Part shown: one piece after another, positions 36,294 through 45,343 of the stretch
Numbering within the stretch: the first letter of the stretch is position 1
Layout of the letters: each line of letters begins with the position of its first letter
NCBI RefSeq assembly: GCF_014252015.1
Contig: NZ_CP059206.1
Location: forward strand, 186,001-250,000
Origin: Blattabacterium cuenoti
GTDB lineage: Bacteria; Bacteroidota; Bacteroidia; Flavobacteriales; Blattabacteriaceae
Direction: 5' to 3'
DNA: 64,000 nucleotides
Position numbers and translations under genes: made by a program
The notes under the pieces: model-generated
What the model saw: the letters and a program-made list of their open reading frames with translations, nothing else
What the model was told of the DNA's origin: nothing
Database searches by the model: none

Positions 36294-36301
36294 CAAATAT
36301 A
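36294..36301 (-). promoter_or_regulatory. Candidate -7 box of the his operon
   Basis: Minus-strand TATATTTG, followed by CC, is a full match to the flavobacterial -7 box. A start site about 5 bases downstream would give a hisG leader of about 92 bases. A 7-bp AT-rich inverted repeat (ATGCATT/AATGCAT) and then the 36220-36243 hairpin lie in that leader. No -33 TTTG is visible. Confidence 0.5.
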
Positions 36302-36383
36302 AAAACTATTTTGAATATTTTATAATTAACCTTTAGAATTATTTAGTCTATTTTTTATAAAAATTAATAAAAATTTAAAAATA

Positions 36384-37154
36384 ATGAAAATTATCAGTTA
36401 TAATATCAATGGAATTCGATCTGGAATTAATAAAGGATTATTTAATTGGATTAAAAAAAATAAACCAGATATTTTATGTTTACAGGAAATAAAAGCATTT
36501 CCAGAACAAATAAATACGAGTATTTTTGATAGTTTGGGTTATAATCATTATTGGTATCCTTCGAAAAGAAAGGGATATAGTGGTGTAGGTATTTTATGCA
36601 AAGAAAAACCTATTCATGTAGAATATGGGATAGGATTGAATTCTTCAGATGAAGAGGGAAGAGTATTACGTATAGATCTAAAGAACTTATCAATAATTAG
36701 TCTTTATATTCCTTCAGGAAATGATATGATGAAAAGATTGAATTTTAAATTTTTTTTTATGGAAAAATTTTTTTTGTATATAAAAAAAATAAAAAATCAA
36801 TTGAACAATCTCATTATTTGTGGAGATTATAATATTTGTCATCGTGAAATAGATATTTATGATCCTATTCGGAATCAAAAAGTTTCAGGTTTTTTACCGG
36901 AAGAAAGAAAATGGATGACTCATCTTTTAAATTTAGGATTCATAGATAGTTTTAGAAATTTTGTTCAAGAAGCACATCATTACAGTTGGTGGAGTTACCG
37001 TTATAATGCTAGAAAAAATAATAAAGGATGGAGAATTGATTATGCTATGGTTAGTCATTCATTAAAAAAGCAATTAATAAACACTTACCTTATGCCAGAG
37101 GTAAAATTTTCTGATCATTGTCCTGTTGTTTTAGAAATTTTTAGTAAAAAATGA
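36384..37154 (+). CDS. xth: Exodeoxyribonuclease III
   Basis: Xth is an AP endonuclease and 3'-5' exonuclease in base excision repair. The 256-residue protein has MKIISYNINGIRSGINKGLFNWIK (metal Asn), DILCLQEIKAFPEQI (metal Glu), GYSGVGIL, LIICGDYNICHREIDI (Asp/Asn), and WRIDYAMVS...SDHCPVVLEIF (catalytic Asp-His). Its stop codon overlaps the 3' end of the tRNA-Lys gene on the opposite strand. It is divergent from the his operon. Confidence 0.97.
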   Translation: MKIISYNINGIRSGINKGLFNWIKKNKPDILCLQEIKAFPEQINTSIFDSLGYNHYWYPSKRKGYSGVGILCKEKPIHVEYGIGLNSSDEEGRVLRIDLKNLSIISLYIPSGNDMMKRLNFKFFFMEKFFLYIKKIKNQLNNLIICGDYNICHREIDIYDPIRNQKVSGFLPEERKWMTHLLNLGFIDSFRNFVQEAHHYSWWSYRYNARKNNKGWRIDYAMVSHSLKKQLINTYLMPEVKFSDHCPVVLEIFSKK

Positions 37155-37224
37155 CCTGACTGGGATTCGAACCCAGGACCCTTACATTAAAAGTGTAATG
37201 CTCTACCAGCTGAGCTACCAGGTC
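37152..37224 (-). tRNA. tRNA-Lys (anticodon UUU)
   Basis: The minus strand folds into a complete cloverleaf of 73 bases: a 7-bp acceptor stem GACCTGG/TCAGGTC with one G-U pair, a GCTC/GAGC D stem with AGCTGGTA loop, and anticodon loop CTTTTAA (TTT). The T stem is CTGGG/CCCAG with a TTCGAAT loop, and the discriminator base is A. CCA is not encoded. The 3' end overlaps the xth stop codon on the other strand. Confidence 0.98.
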
Positions 37225-37261
37225 AGTGACATCTTATTATTTTATTTAACTGCTTAAATAA

Positions 37262-37269
37262 CAAATATA
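37262..37269 (-). promoter_or_regulatory. Candidate -7 box of tRNA-Lys
   Basis: Minus-strand TATATTTG lies 38-45 bases upstream of the tRNA-Lys 5' end, in the gap to the divergent aroK. It is a full match to TAnnTTTG. No other minus-strand promoter candidate is visible in this gap. Confidence 0.5.
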
Positions 37270-37288
37270 CTATAATTTTTATGTTTTT

Positions 37289-37801
37289 ATGAGGATTACT
37301 TTAATTGGATACATGGGATGTGGAAAAACTACTATAGGAAAAATACTTTCTAAAGAGTTAAATCTAAATTTTTATGATTTAGATGCTCTTATTGTTGAAA
37401 GTAAAAACGATTCTATTTACAATATTTTTAAAAGAGAAGGAGAATTCTTTTTTAGAAAGAAAGAACGTTCTATATTAAAAACAATTTTGAAAGAAAAAAA
37501 AAAATATGTTTTATCGGTAGGGGGAGGAACACCTTGTTTTTATAATAACATTTATTTATTGAATAAATATTCAAATACATTTTATTTAAAAACGGATAGT
37601 TATACTTTATTTAAAAGATTATTTTTAGAAAAAAAAACAAGACCTATAATATCTCATTTATCTAAAAATGAATTATTTATATTTATTATTAAACATTTAT
37701 CGAAAAGAGCATATTTTTATGAAAAATCTTTGAAAAAAATAAATGTATGCGGAAAAACCGAATACGATATAGTTCAAGAAATCATTAAATATATTAATTA
37801 A
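37289..37801 (+). CDS. aroK: Shikimate kinase
   Basis: AroK phosphorylates shikimate at O3. The 170-residue protein has the Walker A loop LIGYMGCGKTTIGKILSKEL (about 4-23), DLDALIVES for shikimate binding, REGEFFFRKKE, GGGTPCF (about 76-82) and the LID-region Arg in LFLEKKTRPII. The coding sequence includes an intact-frame run of 11 A at 37494-37504 (KEKKKYVLS). With aroA in this window it covers two of the last three steps to chorismate, upstream of trp. tilS follows 6 bases later. Confidence 0.96.
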   Translation: MRITLIGYMGCGKTTIGKILSKELNLNFYDLDALIVESKNDSIYNIFKREGEFFFRKKERSILKTILKEKKKYVLSVGGGTPCFYNNIYLLNKYSNTFYLKTDSYTLFKRLFLEKKTRPIISHLSKNELFIFIIKHLSKRAYFYEKSLKKINVCGKTEYDIVQEIIKYIN

Positions 37802-37807
37802 ATAATT

Positions 37808-39157
37808 GTGGAGAAAATATCATATAGTCATTTTTTTATAGATAAAGTAAAAAAATATTTTTGGTTTAATTCGTTTAAAATGAATAAAAAAGTATGTGTA
37901 GCTGTGAGCGGAGGATTAGATAGTATGGTTCTTCTTAATTTGTTACTTGATATTCCTGAAATAAAATCAGAAGTAGCACATTGTAATTTTTCCTTAAGAG
38001 ATAAAGAATCTAATGATGATGAAACTTTCATAAAGAATTTCTGTACTAAAAAAAGTATCATATGTCATGTTAAAAAATTTGATACTTTAAATTATTCTAA
38101 AAAGTATAAGTTATCTATACAAATGACCGCTAGAAAACTTAGATATGATTGGTTTTCAGAACTATTAAAAAAAAATTCATATGAATATATAGTGTTAGGA
38201 CATCATTTTGATGATTCTATAGAAACTTTTTTTATGAATATTTTTAGGGGGACTGGTATTAAGGGATTATTAGGTATTCCTAAAAAAAATGATAAATTTA
38301 TTCGTCCTCTTTCTGATTTCACCAAAAAGGAAATTTTACATTATGCTAAGATAAAAAATATAAAATGGAGATCTGATAAGAGTAATCAAGAAGTTAAATA
38401 TTTGAGAAATAAAATTCGTTCCGTTTTATCTACATTTTATTCTTTTTCATTTTCATTTCATAATGGATTAAAAAAAACTATAAATCATCTTCATGATGAA
38501 AGTTTTTTAATAGAAAATAAAATAGAAGAAATACGTCAAAAAATTACGATTGAAAAAAAAGATTATCCATTTTTTTGGAAAATAGAATGTCAAAAAATAA
38601 AAAAATTGCAACCTTTGTCTTTTTATTTATTTAAATTATTTTCTCCATATGGATTTAATGATATAAATAGTATGAAACGTCTTATTGATGCACAATCAGG
38701 AAAACAACTTATATCAAAAATTTATCGTATTATTAAAAGCAGAAATAATTGGATCTTAGTTTCTCATAAATCATTTTTAGAAAATAAAAATAAAACTTAT
38801 ACAATACCAGATAGAAAAATTTTTAGTAGAATGTCCTTACCTATTGATATAAAATTTTTTGTTGATCCAGAAAAAGAAAGTAGAAAAGATATGTTTCTTA
38901 TAGATTTTGACACAATTCAATTTCCATTATTATTAAGAACATGGAAAAAAGGAGATTTTTTTCATCCTTTTAAAATGAAAGGTAGGAAAAAGTTAAGTAG
39001 ATATTATAAGGAAAAAAAATTTTCTCTTTTTAAAAAAGAACATACATGGTTATTAATTAATGGAAATGGATATATTATTTTAATTTTAGGAAATCGTTTA
39101 GATGATAGGTTCAAGGTTACAGAAAAAACAAAAAAAATATTAGGTATAAAAATATAA
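37808..39157 (+). CDS. tilS: tRNA(Ile)-lysidine synthetase (GTG start)
   Basis: TilS converts C34 of the tRNA-Ile CAU anticodon to lysidine so that it reads AUA. The 449-residue protein has the PP-loop VCVAVSGGLDSMVLLNLLLD (about 28-47), HCNFSLRDKESNDDE, KKSIICHV...IQMTARKLRYDWF and YIVLGHHFDDSIETFFMNIFRGTG. The C-terminal substrate-binding domain includes LLRTWKKGDFFHPFKMKGRKKLSRYYKEKK. The start is GTG; the first ATG (24 residues later) would remove sequence that flavobacterial homologues have. AUA is frequent in this AT-rich genome, so the gene is essential. Confidence 0.95.
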   Translation: MEKISYSHFFIDKVKKYFWFNSFKMNKKVCVAVSGGLDSMVLLNLLLDIPEIKSEVAHCNFSLRDKESNDDETFIKNFCTKKSIICHVKKFDTLNYSKKYKLSIQMTARKLRYDWFSELLKKNSYEYIVLGHHFDDSIETFFMNIFRGTGIKGLLGIPKKNDKFIRPLSDFTKKEILHYAKIKNIKWRSDKSNQEVKYLRNKIRSVLSTFYSFSFSFHNGLKKTINHLHDESFLIENKIEEIRQKITIEKKDYPFFWKIECQKIKKLQPLSFYLFKLFSPYGFNDINSMKRLIDAQSGKQLISKIYRIIKSRNNWILVSHKSFLENKNKTYTIPDRKIFSRMSLPIDIKFFVDPEKESRKDMFLIDFDTIQFPLLLRTWKKGDFFHPFKMKGRKKLSRYYKEKKFSLFKKEHTWLLINGNGYIILILGNRLDDRFKVTEKTKKILGIKI

Positions 39158-39203
39158 TTGAGTTATTGTTTCTTAATCTTACAATTTCAATTAGTATTTT
39201 TTT

Positions 39204-39211
39204 TAATTTTG
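39204..39211 (+). promoter_or_regulatory. Candidate -7 box upstream of serC
   Basis: TAATTTTG matches TAnnTTTG, 23 bases before the serC ATG, in the 76-base tilS-serC gap. The weaker central dinucleotide and the AT-rich context lower confidence. Confidence 0.35.
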
Positions 39212-39233
39212 AAAAGAATTAGTTGTTCTATTT

Positions 39234-40298
39234 ATGAAAGTACACAATTTCAATGCAGGTCCTTCTGTTCTACCGAAAGAAGTTGTTAGAAAATCAGCTC
39301 AATCTGTAATTAATTTTAATGGGTCTGGATTATCTTTACTTGAGATTTCTCATAGAAGTATAGATTTTTTAGAAATAATTGAAAAAGCTGCTTGTTTAGT
39401 AAAACGTATTATGAATTTAAATGATGATTACGCTATTTTGTTTCTTCAAGGGGGAGCTACATTACAATTTTCAATGGTTCCATATAATTTAATGAATCAA
39501 GAAGCAGGTTATTTAGATACAGGATTTTGGGCCCATAACGCGATCAAGGAAGCTAAAAAATTTGGAAAAGTAAGAGTCTTGTTTTCTGGTAAGAGTAAAA
39601 ACTACACATATATATCAAAAAATTATTATATACCATGTAATATAGATTATTTTCATTGCACTTCTAATAATACAATAATTGGAACACAAATGAAAATATT
39701 TCCTAAAACATCTATTCCAATGGTTTGTGATATGTCTTCCGATATTTTTAGCAGAAAATTAGATTTTTGTCAATTCAGTTTAATTTATGCTTCTGCACAA
39801 AAAAATGTAAGTTCCGCAGGAATGACTATTGTTATAATAAAAAAGGAAATTTTGGGAAAGTTAAGAAAAAATATTCCTTCTTATATGGATTATAAAATCC
39901 ATATACAAAATAACAGTATTCTAAATACTCCAAACGTTTTTTCTATTTATACTTCTCTGTTAACTTTGGAATGGATAGAAAATCAAGGTGGACTTTCTAT
40001 TTTAGAAAAAGAGAACCAGTATAAAGCTAAGTTATTATATGATGAAATAGATCAAAATAATTTATTTGAAAATAAAATTCATAAGGAAAATCGTTCTAAC
40101 ATGAATGTTTCATTTTTTCTAAAAAATAAGAATTTAGAAAAAGAATTCAATAAAATGTGGACAAAAGAAAATATTGTAGGATTAGATGGTCATAGATATT
40201 TAGGAGGATATCGTGCTAGTATATATAATGCGCTTCCATTAGAAAGCGTTCAATTTCTTATTGAAATCATGAAAGCATTCGAAAAAAAATTTTCATGA
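39234..40298 (+). CDS. serC: Phosphoserine aminotransferase
   Basis: SerC makes phosphoserine, the second step of serine synthesis, and can also act in pyridoxal phosphate synthesis. The 354-residue fold-type I PLP enzyme has HNFNAGPSVLPKEV, LLEISHRSIDFLEI and ILFLQGGATLQFSMVPYNL. It also has VCDMSSDIFSRKLD (PLP Asp), the PLP lysine in IYASAQKNVSSAGMTIVII, and GLDGHRYLGGYRASIYNALP. Its stop overlaps the yggS start by 4 bases. Confidence 0.97.
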   Translation: MKVHNFNAGPSVLPKEVVRKSAQSVINFNGSGLSLLEISHRSIDFLEIIEKAACLVKRIMNLNDDYAILFLQGGATLQFSMVPYNLMNQEAGYLDTGFWAHNAIKEAKKFGKVRVLFSGKSKNYTYISKNYYIPCNIDYFHCTSNNTIIGTQMKIFPKTSIPMVCDMSSDIFSRKLDFCQFSLIYASAQKNVSSAGMTIVIIKKEILGKLRKNIPSYMDYKIHIQNNSILNTPNVFSIYTSLLTLEWIENQGGLSILEKENQYKAKLLYDEIDQNNLFENKIHKENRSNMNVSFFLKNKNLEKEFNKMWTKENIVGLDGHRYLGGYRASIYNALPLESVQFLIEIMKAFEKKFS

Positions 40299-40960
40299 TG
40301 AATCGTATAATAGAAAATAGATTTTTTAATATAAAAAAACTGATTCCAAAAAATGTAAAAATTTTGGCAGTTTCTAAAAATCAAGATATCTATTCGATAA
40401 AAAAATTATATTGTGTAGGGCATAGAGATTTTGGAGAAAATTATATTCAAGAAATGGTTGAAAAATATAAAAAATTACCCAAAGATATTCGATGGCATAT
40501 GATTGGTAGAATACAAAGTAATAAATTAAAATATATAATACCTTTTATTCATTTAATTCATAGCGTTCAAAATATAAAACAAATTAATAGAATTAATAAA
40601 ATAGCATTAAAACATCATAAAATTATTAACTGTCTTTTGCAAATCAAAATTTGTAATGAAAAAAATAAATCAGGAATCACTTCTCAAGAAGCTATAAAAA
40701 TATTGAAAAGTGATACTTATAAAGAGATGAAAAATGTAAAAATAATAGGTTTAATGGGAATGGCTTCTTTTCAAGACTTTGAAAAAGTACATAACGAATT
40801 TTCATCTTTATGTAAATTATATAATGAATATAAATATAAATACGGACATTATATACTTTCTATGGGAATGAGCAGAGATTATGATATAGCTATAAAATAT
40901 GGAAGTACAATTGTTAGATTAGGTACTATAATTTTTGGTGATAGAAAAAAAACTATCTAA
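40295..40960 (+). CDS. yggS: YggS family pyridoxal phosphate-binding protein
   Basis: This family (PLPBP) binds PLP in a TIM-barrel and is involved in PLP homeostasis; no reaction is known. The 221-residue protein has ILAVSKNQDIYSIKKLY (PLP lysine at about 28), HRDFGENYIQEMVEKY, IRWHMIGRIQSNKLKYI, LIHSVQNIKQI and YILSMGMSRDYDIAIKYGSTIVRLGTIIFG. It is translationally coupled to serC. Its end overlaps the convergent trpA by 8 bases. Confidence 0.94.
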   Translation: MMNRIIENRFFNIKKLIPKNVKILAVSKNQDIYSIKKLYCVGHRDFGENYIQEMVEKYKKLPKDIRWHMIGRIQSNKLKYIIPFIHLIHSVQNIKQINRINKIALKHHKIINCLLQIKICNEKNKSGITSQEAIKILKSDTYKEMKNVKIIGLMGMASFQDFEKVHNEFSSLCKLYNEYKYKYGHYILSMGMSRDYDIAIKYGSTIVRLGTIIFGDRKKTI

Positions 40961-41720
40961 TAGATTTTATATATTTTTTTATACTTTCTTCCAATTTATC
41001 TTTATTTAATGATTGAATAAAAGAACTTCCTATGATTCCTCCATTAGCATACTGACATGATAAATCAAAAGTTTTTTTGTCTTTTATTCCGAAACCAATT
41101 AATTTTGGAATGTTTGTGGACAATTTTTTGATACGTTCGAAAAAAGATATTTGTTCTTTTCCAAAAAAATTACTATTTCCTGTAGTAGAACTAGAAGAAA
41201 CTATATATAAAAATCCATCACTGATTTTACTTAACATGGATATTCTATACGAGTTGGTTCTTGGAGTAACTAGAAATATCATAGATAATAAATATTTTTT
41301 AAACAGATTTTTATATTTATACAAAAAAACATCAACCGGAAGATCTGGAAAAATTAATCCGGAAACACCTGATTCTTTGCATTTTTTTAAAAAAAAATCT
41401 TCTCCAAATTTATATAACTGATTGTAATATCCCATAAGAATAATAGGAATTTTGATTTTATCTTTAAATTTTATTATTTGATCAAATAATAAAGATACAT
41501 TCATTCCATTACTTAACGAAATTTTATTACTTTTCTGGATAACCATTCCATCTGCCAAAGGATCAGAATAGGGAATCCCTATTTCAATTAAATCCACAGA
41601 AAGATCTTGCAAAATTTTTATTATTTCTACTGTGCTATTTATATAAGGAAATCCTGCTGTAAAATAAATGCATAATATGTTATTATTTTTTTTCTTAAAT
41701 AAATTATGTATTTGATTCAT
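40953..41720 (-). CDS. trpA: Tryptophan synthase alpha chain
   Basis: TrpA cleaves indole-glycerol phosphate and channels indole to TrpB. I start it at the Met at 41720 (MNQIHNLFKKKNNNILCIYF), 255 residues; the frame runs 12 codons further upstream but those lack family similarity. Motifs include CIYFTAGFPYINSTVEI, DLIEIGIPYSDPLADGMVIQKSN (catalytic Glu and Asp), PIILMGYYNQLYKFG, GLIFPDLPVD and IGFGIKDKKTF. The start overlaps the trpB stop by 17 bases. It is the last gene of the trp operon. Confidence 0.96.
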   Translation of the reverse strand: MNQIHNLFKKKNNNILCIYFTAGFPYINSTVEIIKILQDLSVDLIEIGIPYSDPLADGMVIQKSNKISLSNGMNVSLLFDQIIKFKDKIKIPIILMGYYNQLYKFGEDFFLKKCKESGVSGLIFPDLPVDVFLYKYKNLFKKYLLSMIFLVTPRTNSYRISMLSKISDGFLYIVSSSSTTGNSNFFGKEQISFFERIKKLSTNIPKLIGFGIKDKKTFDLSCQYANGGIIGSSFIQSLNKDKLEESIKKYIKSIR

Positions 41721-42906
41721 TATTTGAGAATTTAAAAAAAAATTTGTCGTAAACATTAATATCTTTATCCCCTCTTCCAGATAAAGTCACAATTACTATA
41801 TCTTTTTGTTTGAAAGGTATTTTTTTTAATACAGCCAATGCATGGGCACTTTCTAAAGCAGGAATAATTCCTTCTGATAGAGTTAATTCGTATCCCGCTC
41901 GTAAAGCTTCTTCATCTGTAGAATGTAAAAAAATTACACGTTTTTTTACAAAAAGATTAGCAAACATAGGTCCTATTCCTGGATAATCTAGACCTGGAGA
42001 TATAGAATGAGCCGGAAGAACTTGACCATCTTGATCCTGTAAAAGAAATGTTATACTTCCATGTAATATTCCTTTTGATCCACAATGAATAGCCGCAGCA
42101 GTTTTTTTTGTTGTAACACCTAATCCAGAAGCTTCTACAGCCACAAGTTTAACCAACTCATCATCTAAAAAATGATAAAAAGATCCCGCGGCATTACTTC
42201 CTCCTCCTATGCAAGCCACTACATAATTAGGGGAAGAAGATCCTTCTATTTCTTGTAATTGCATTTTAATTTCTTCACTAATAACAGATTGAATATCTGC
42301 AACCATTTGAGGATAAGGGTGAGGACCCACTGTAGAACCTATTAAATAATAACTTTCTGGGTTATGAATCCAATAACGAATGGCTTCATTAACAGCATCT
42401 TTAAGTGTTTTATTTCCGCTCAAAACTGGAATAACTTTAGCTCCAAGAGATTTCATTCTAATGACATTACTAGATTGACGATGCATATCAGTTTCTCCCA
42501 TAAAAATTACACATTCTAAATTCATTAATGCACAGACAGTTGCTGTTGCGACCCCATGTTGTCCAGCTCCTGTTTCTGCAACAATTTTTCTTTTTTCTAA
42601 TTTTTTTGCTAATAAAGCTTGACCTATGGCGTTATTAATTTTATGTGACCCTGTGTGATTTAGATCTTCTCTTTTAAGATAAATTTTAGCATTATATTGA
42701 TCTGAATATTTTTTACAAAAAAATAAAGGAGTAGGTCTTCCTACATAATTTTTTAACAATTTTTTATACAATTTTTGATATTCATAACTTGTAATAAATT
42801 TTTTATATTTATCTTGTAATTCTGTTATATTATCATGTAACATTTCAGGAATAAAAGCACCTCCAAATTCTCCATAATATCCATTTTGATCAACAAAATA
42901 TTTCAT
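41704..42906 (-). CDS. trpB: Tryptophan synthase beta chain
   Basis: TrpB condenses indole and serine with PLP. The 400-residue protein has GYYGEFGGAFIPEMLHDNI, GRPTPLFFCKKYSDQY, the PLP lysine in KREDLNHTGSHKINNAIGQ and ETGAGQHGVATATVCALMNL. CIGGGSNAAGSFYHFLDD (phosphate loop), HSISPGLDYPGIGPMFANL and VTLSGRGDKDINVY follow. Its start overlaps trpF by 4 bases and its end overlaps trpA. Confidence 0.98.
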   Translation of the reverse strand: MKYFVDQNGYYGEFGGAFIPEMLHDNITELQDKYKKFITSYEYQKLYKKLLKNYVGRPTPLFFCKKYSDQYNAKIYLKREDLNHTGSHKINNAIGQALLAKKLEKRKIVAETGAGQHGVATATVCALMNLECVIFMGETDMHRQSSNVIRMKSLGAKVIPVLSGNKTLKDAVNEAIRYWIHNPESYYLIGSTVGPHPYPQMVADIQSVISEEIKMQLQEIEGSSSPNYVVACIGGGSNAAGSFYHFLDDELVKLVAVEASGLGVTTKKTAAAIHCGSKGILHGSITFLLQDQDGQVLPAHSISPGLDYPGIGPMFANLFVKKRVIFLHSTDEEALRAGYELTLSEGIIPALESAHALAVLKKIPFKQKDIVIVTLSGRGDKDINVYDKFFFKFSNNESNT

Positions 42907-43529
42907 AATTTTCTTATTTTTTTTATGAAGGTATTCAACTTGGTATTATTTTTTTTTCCTGGAAAAATTTCAAATTTACTATTAATATCAATTCCAAACA
43001 TTTTTGAATGCGAAAAATTCTTTATGTTATCAAAATCTTTTATCCCAATTCCTCCACTTAAAAAAAATGGAACTTGAAAAGTATATTCATAAAGTTTTTT
43101 CCAACAAAATTTGATACCGCTTCCTCCATAATGAATTGTATTGCTATCAAATAAAAAATAAGTACAGTATGGGATATAATCCACAATTTTTTTAAAAGAA
43201 AAGGAATCATCTATTCTAAAACTCTTAATTAATTTCAATCCTTTTTTACATAATCTTTCACAATAAAAAGGACTTTCTATTCCGTGCAACTGTACAAAAT
43301 CTAATTTATTTTTTTTATTTATTTTCAATATGTTTTCTTCTGATTCGTTGACAAAAACCCCTATTCTCAATATTTCTTTTTTTAATTTTGGAATAACGAA
43401 ATCGTATCCTACAAATCTAGGAGAATTAGGATAAAATATAAAACCTATAAAATCAGGAAATAAATCAGAAATTTTTTGTACATCGAATTTCATTCCGCAT
43501 ATTTTTATTTTTAATAGTTGGGATTTCAT
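42903..43529 (-). CDS. trpF: Phosphoribosylanthranilate isomerase
   Basis: TrpF catalyses the Amadori rearrangement of phosphoribosylanthranilate. The 208-residue TIM barrel has KIKICGMKFDVQKIS (catalytic Cys), PDFIGFIFYPNSPRFV, RIGVFVNESEENIL, FVQLHGIESPFYC, FLFDSNTIHYGGSGIKFCWKKL and PFFLSGGIGIKDFDNI. It lies 10 bases after trpC and overlaps trpB by 4 bases. Confidence 0.96.
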   Translation of the reverse strand: MKSQLLKIKICGMKFDVQKISDLFPDFIGFIFYPNSPRFVGYDFVIPKLKKEILRIGVFVNESEENILKINKKNKLDFVQLHGIESPFYCERLCKKGLKLIKSFRIDDSFSFKKIVDYIPYCTYFLFDSNTIHYGGSGIKFCWKKLYEYTFQVPFFLSGGIGIKDFDNIKNFSHSKMFGIDINSKFEIFPGKKNNTKLNTFIKKIRKL

Positions 43530-43539
43530 ATCAATTCAA

Positions 43540-44340
43540 TTAATTAATTTCATTTAATTTTTTTGATAAAGACTTCATAAAATACTTACAAATTTTTCCA
43601 GGATTCTTTTCTTTCATAAAATATTCTCCAATTAAAAAACCTTTAAATCCTTGTTTTCTTAATTTTAAGATTTGATTAACATTATTAATTCCACTTTCTG
43701 CAATTTTTACATAACTATTAGGAATTTTTGAATATAACTCTAAACAACTATTATAATCCACAACAAAAGTTTGTAAATCTCGATTATTAATTCCCACAAT
43801 ATCCAAATTTTCTGTTATTTTATCTATTTCAAATTCATTATGAATCTCAATAATAACTTCTAAATCAATACTTTTTGCAAGTCGAGAAAAATTTTTTATT
43901 TGATTTTTAGAAAGAATTCCGGCAATTAATAAAATCACATCAGCTCCTATAGATTTAGATTCTATAACTTGATATTCATCAATAATAAAATCTTTTCTTA
44001 ATATAGGAATAGATATTATGGATCGTGATTTTTTTAAATTTTCATTTTCACCAGAAAAAAAATGTTTATCTGTAAGAATAGATATTCCACTAACTCCTGC
44101 TGATTCATAATCTATCACTACTTTTTCTATCAATGCCGTATCATTAATCATCCCCTTAGATGGAGATTTACGTTTAAATTCTGCAACAATACCAATGTGG
44201 TTTCTTTTTATACTTTGTACTAAAGAAAAAGTCTTTCTTTCAAAAAAAGAACTATTTTCTAATCTTTTTATAGGATATAAAAATTTTTTTTCGGATACCT
44301 CTTTTTGTTTTACAGATACAATTTTTTCAAGAATATTCAT
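43540..44340 (-). CDS. trpC: Indole-3-glycerol phosphate synthase
   Basis: TrpC closes the indole ring of CdRP. The 266-residue TIM barrel has NILEKIVSVKQKEVSEKK, GIVAEFKRKSPSKGMI (catalytic Glu, Lys), GVSGISILTDKHFFSGENE, IPILRKDFIIDEYQVIESKSIGADVILLI, VGINNRDLQTFVVD and AESGINNVNQI. It is not fused to trpF, unlike the E. coli enzyme. Its start overlaps the trpD stop by 4 bases. Confidence 0.97.
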   Translation of the reverse strand: MNILEKIVSVKQKEVSEKKFLYPIKRLENSSFFERKTFSLVQSIKRNHIGIVAEFKRKSPSKGMINDTALIEKVVIDYESAGVSGISILTDKHFFSGENENLKKSRSIISIPILRKDFIIDEYQVIESKSIGADVILLIAGILSKNQIKNFSRLAKSIDLEVIIEIHNEFEIDKITENLDIVGINNRDLQTFVVDYNSCLELYSKIPNSYVKIAESGINNVNQILKLRKQGFKGFLIGEYFMKEKNPGKICKYFMKSLSKKLNEIN

Positions 44341-45341
44341 GAGCTTAATAATTTTTTTAGAATATTCTTTGCTTCACCACTTTTTAATGAACGTTTTGCT
44401 TTATCATAATTATTTTCAAGACTATCTTTATTTAACATACTTAATGCAAATGTGGCATTTGTTAAAACTACTTCATTTTGATATAAAGTCCCTTCACCAG
44501 ATAAAACATTAATAAATATACGAATATTTTCTTCTGTATTTTTTCCTCCTTTTAATTCATAAGGATTGACTTTTACCTTTGTATCTCCTATTTCTAATTC
44601 TTCTATAGAATAAAACCGTTCTCCTTTTGGGGAATAACATTTGACATGACTAGTAAGAGTAATTTCATCGTAACCATCTAAACTATGAACAATAGCATAA
44701 TTATTCTTTGTATTTTGATACAAATAATAATATATTCTTGCTAATTCTAAATTATTGACTCCTAATAATTGATTTTTTGGTTTTCCTGGATTTAATAATG
44801 GACCAAGTGTATTAAAAATCGTTCTAACTCCCAGTTCCTTTCTTGTTCCGGATATAGTACTCAACACTGGATGAAATATAGGTGCATGTAAATAACACAT
44901 TCCTACTTTATCCAATTGATTTTTCAAATTATCTTCTTTATTAGTAAAATGATATCCTAATCCTTTTAATATATTTGAAGATCCAGTAATAGAGGAAGAA
45001 CTAAAATTTCCATGTTTAATGACTTTTTCTCCTGCTCCTGCTACTATAAAACATGCTAAAGTAGATATATTAAAAGTATTTTTTCCATCTCCACCCGTTC
45101 CTACAATGTCAATAGCATTATCATTAAATTCTGTCAAATTGACTTTTATGGATAACTCCATCATAGCTTGTTTAAAACCTAATATTTCTTCTAAAGTAGG
45201 AAATCTCATATTATATATAGTTGCTATAGCTATAGCTTGTGTCTTATTAATTCTTCCCATTGATAATTCTATCAAAAGATTTTTAGCTTCTTGTTTTGTC
45301 AATGTTTTTTCTAAAAAAAGATTTTCTAATAATATATTCAT
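44337..45341 (-). CDS. trpD: Anthranilate phosphoribosyltransferase
   Basis: TrpD transfers phosphoribose to anthranilate. I start it at the Met at 45341 (MNILLENLFLEKTLTKQEAK), 334 residues, which begins 2 bases after the trpG stop; seven further upstream codons would overlap trpG. Motifs: DIVGTGGDGKNTFNISTLACFIVAGAG (PRPP loop), KHGNFSSSSITGSSNIL, GVRTIFNTLGPLLNPGKPKNQLLGV and VHSLDGYDEITLT. It overlaps trpC by 4 bases. Confidence 0.96.
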   Translation of the reverse strand: MNILLENLFLEKTLTKQEAKNLLIELSMGRINKTQAIAIATIYNMRFPTLEEILGFKQAMMELSIKVNLTEFNDNAIDIVGTGGDGKNTFNISTLACFIVAGAGEKVIKHGNFSSSSITGSSNILKGLGYHFTNKEDNLKNQLDKVGMCYLHAPIFHPVLSTISGTRKELGVRTIFNTLGPLLNPGKPKNQLLGVNNLELARIYYYLYQNTKNNYAIVHSLDGYDEITLTSHVKCYSPKGERFYSIEELEIGDTKVKVNPYELKGGKNTEENIRIFINVLSGEGTLYQNEVVLTNATFALSMLNKDSLENNYDKAKRSLKSGEAKNILKKLLSS

Positions 45342-45343
45342 AA

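Noticed and set aside
36261..36295. Leader mini-ORFs upstream of hisG as a His leader peptide
   Set aside because: They contain only one His codon each, so a ribosome-mediated his attenuator of the enterobacterial kind is not supported.
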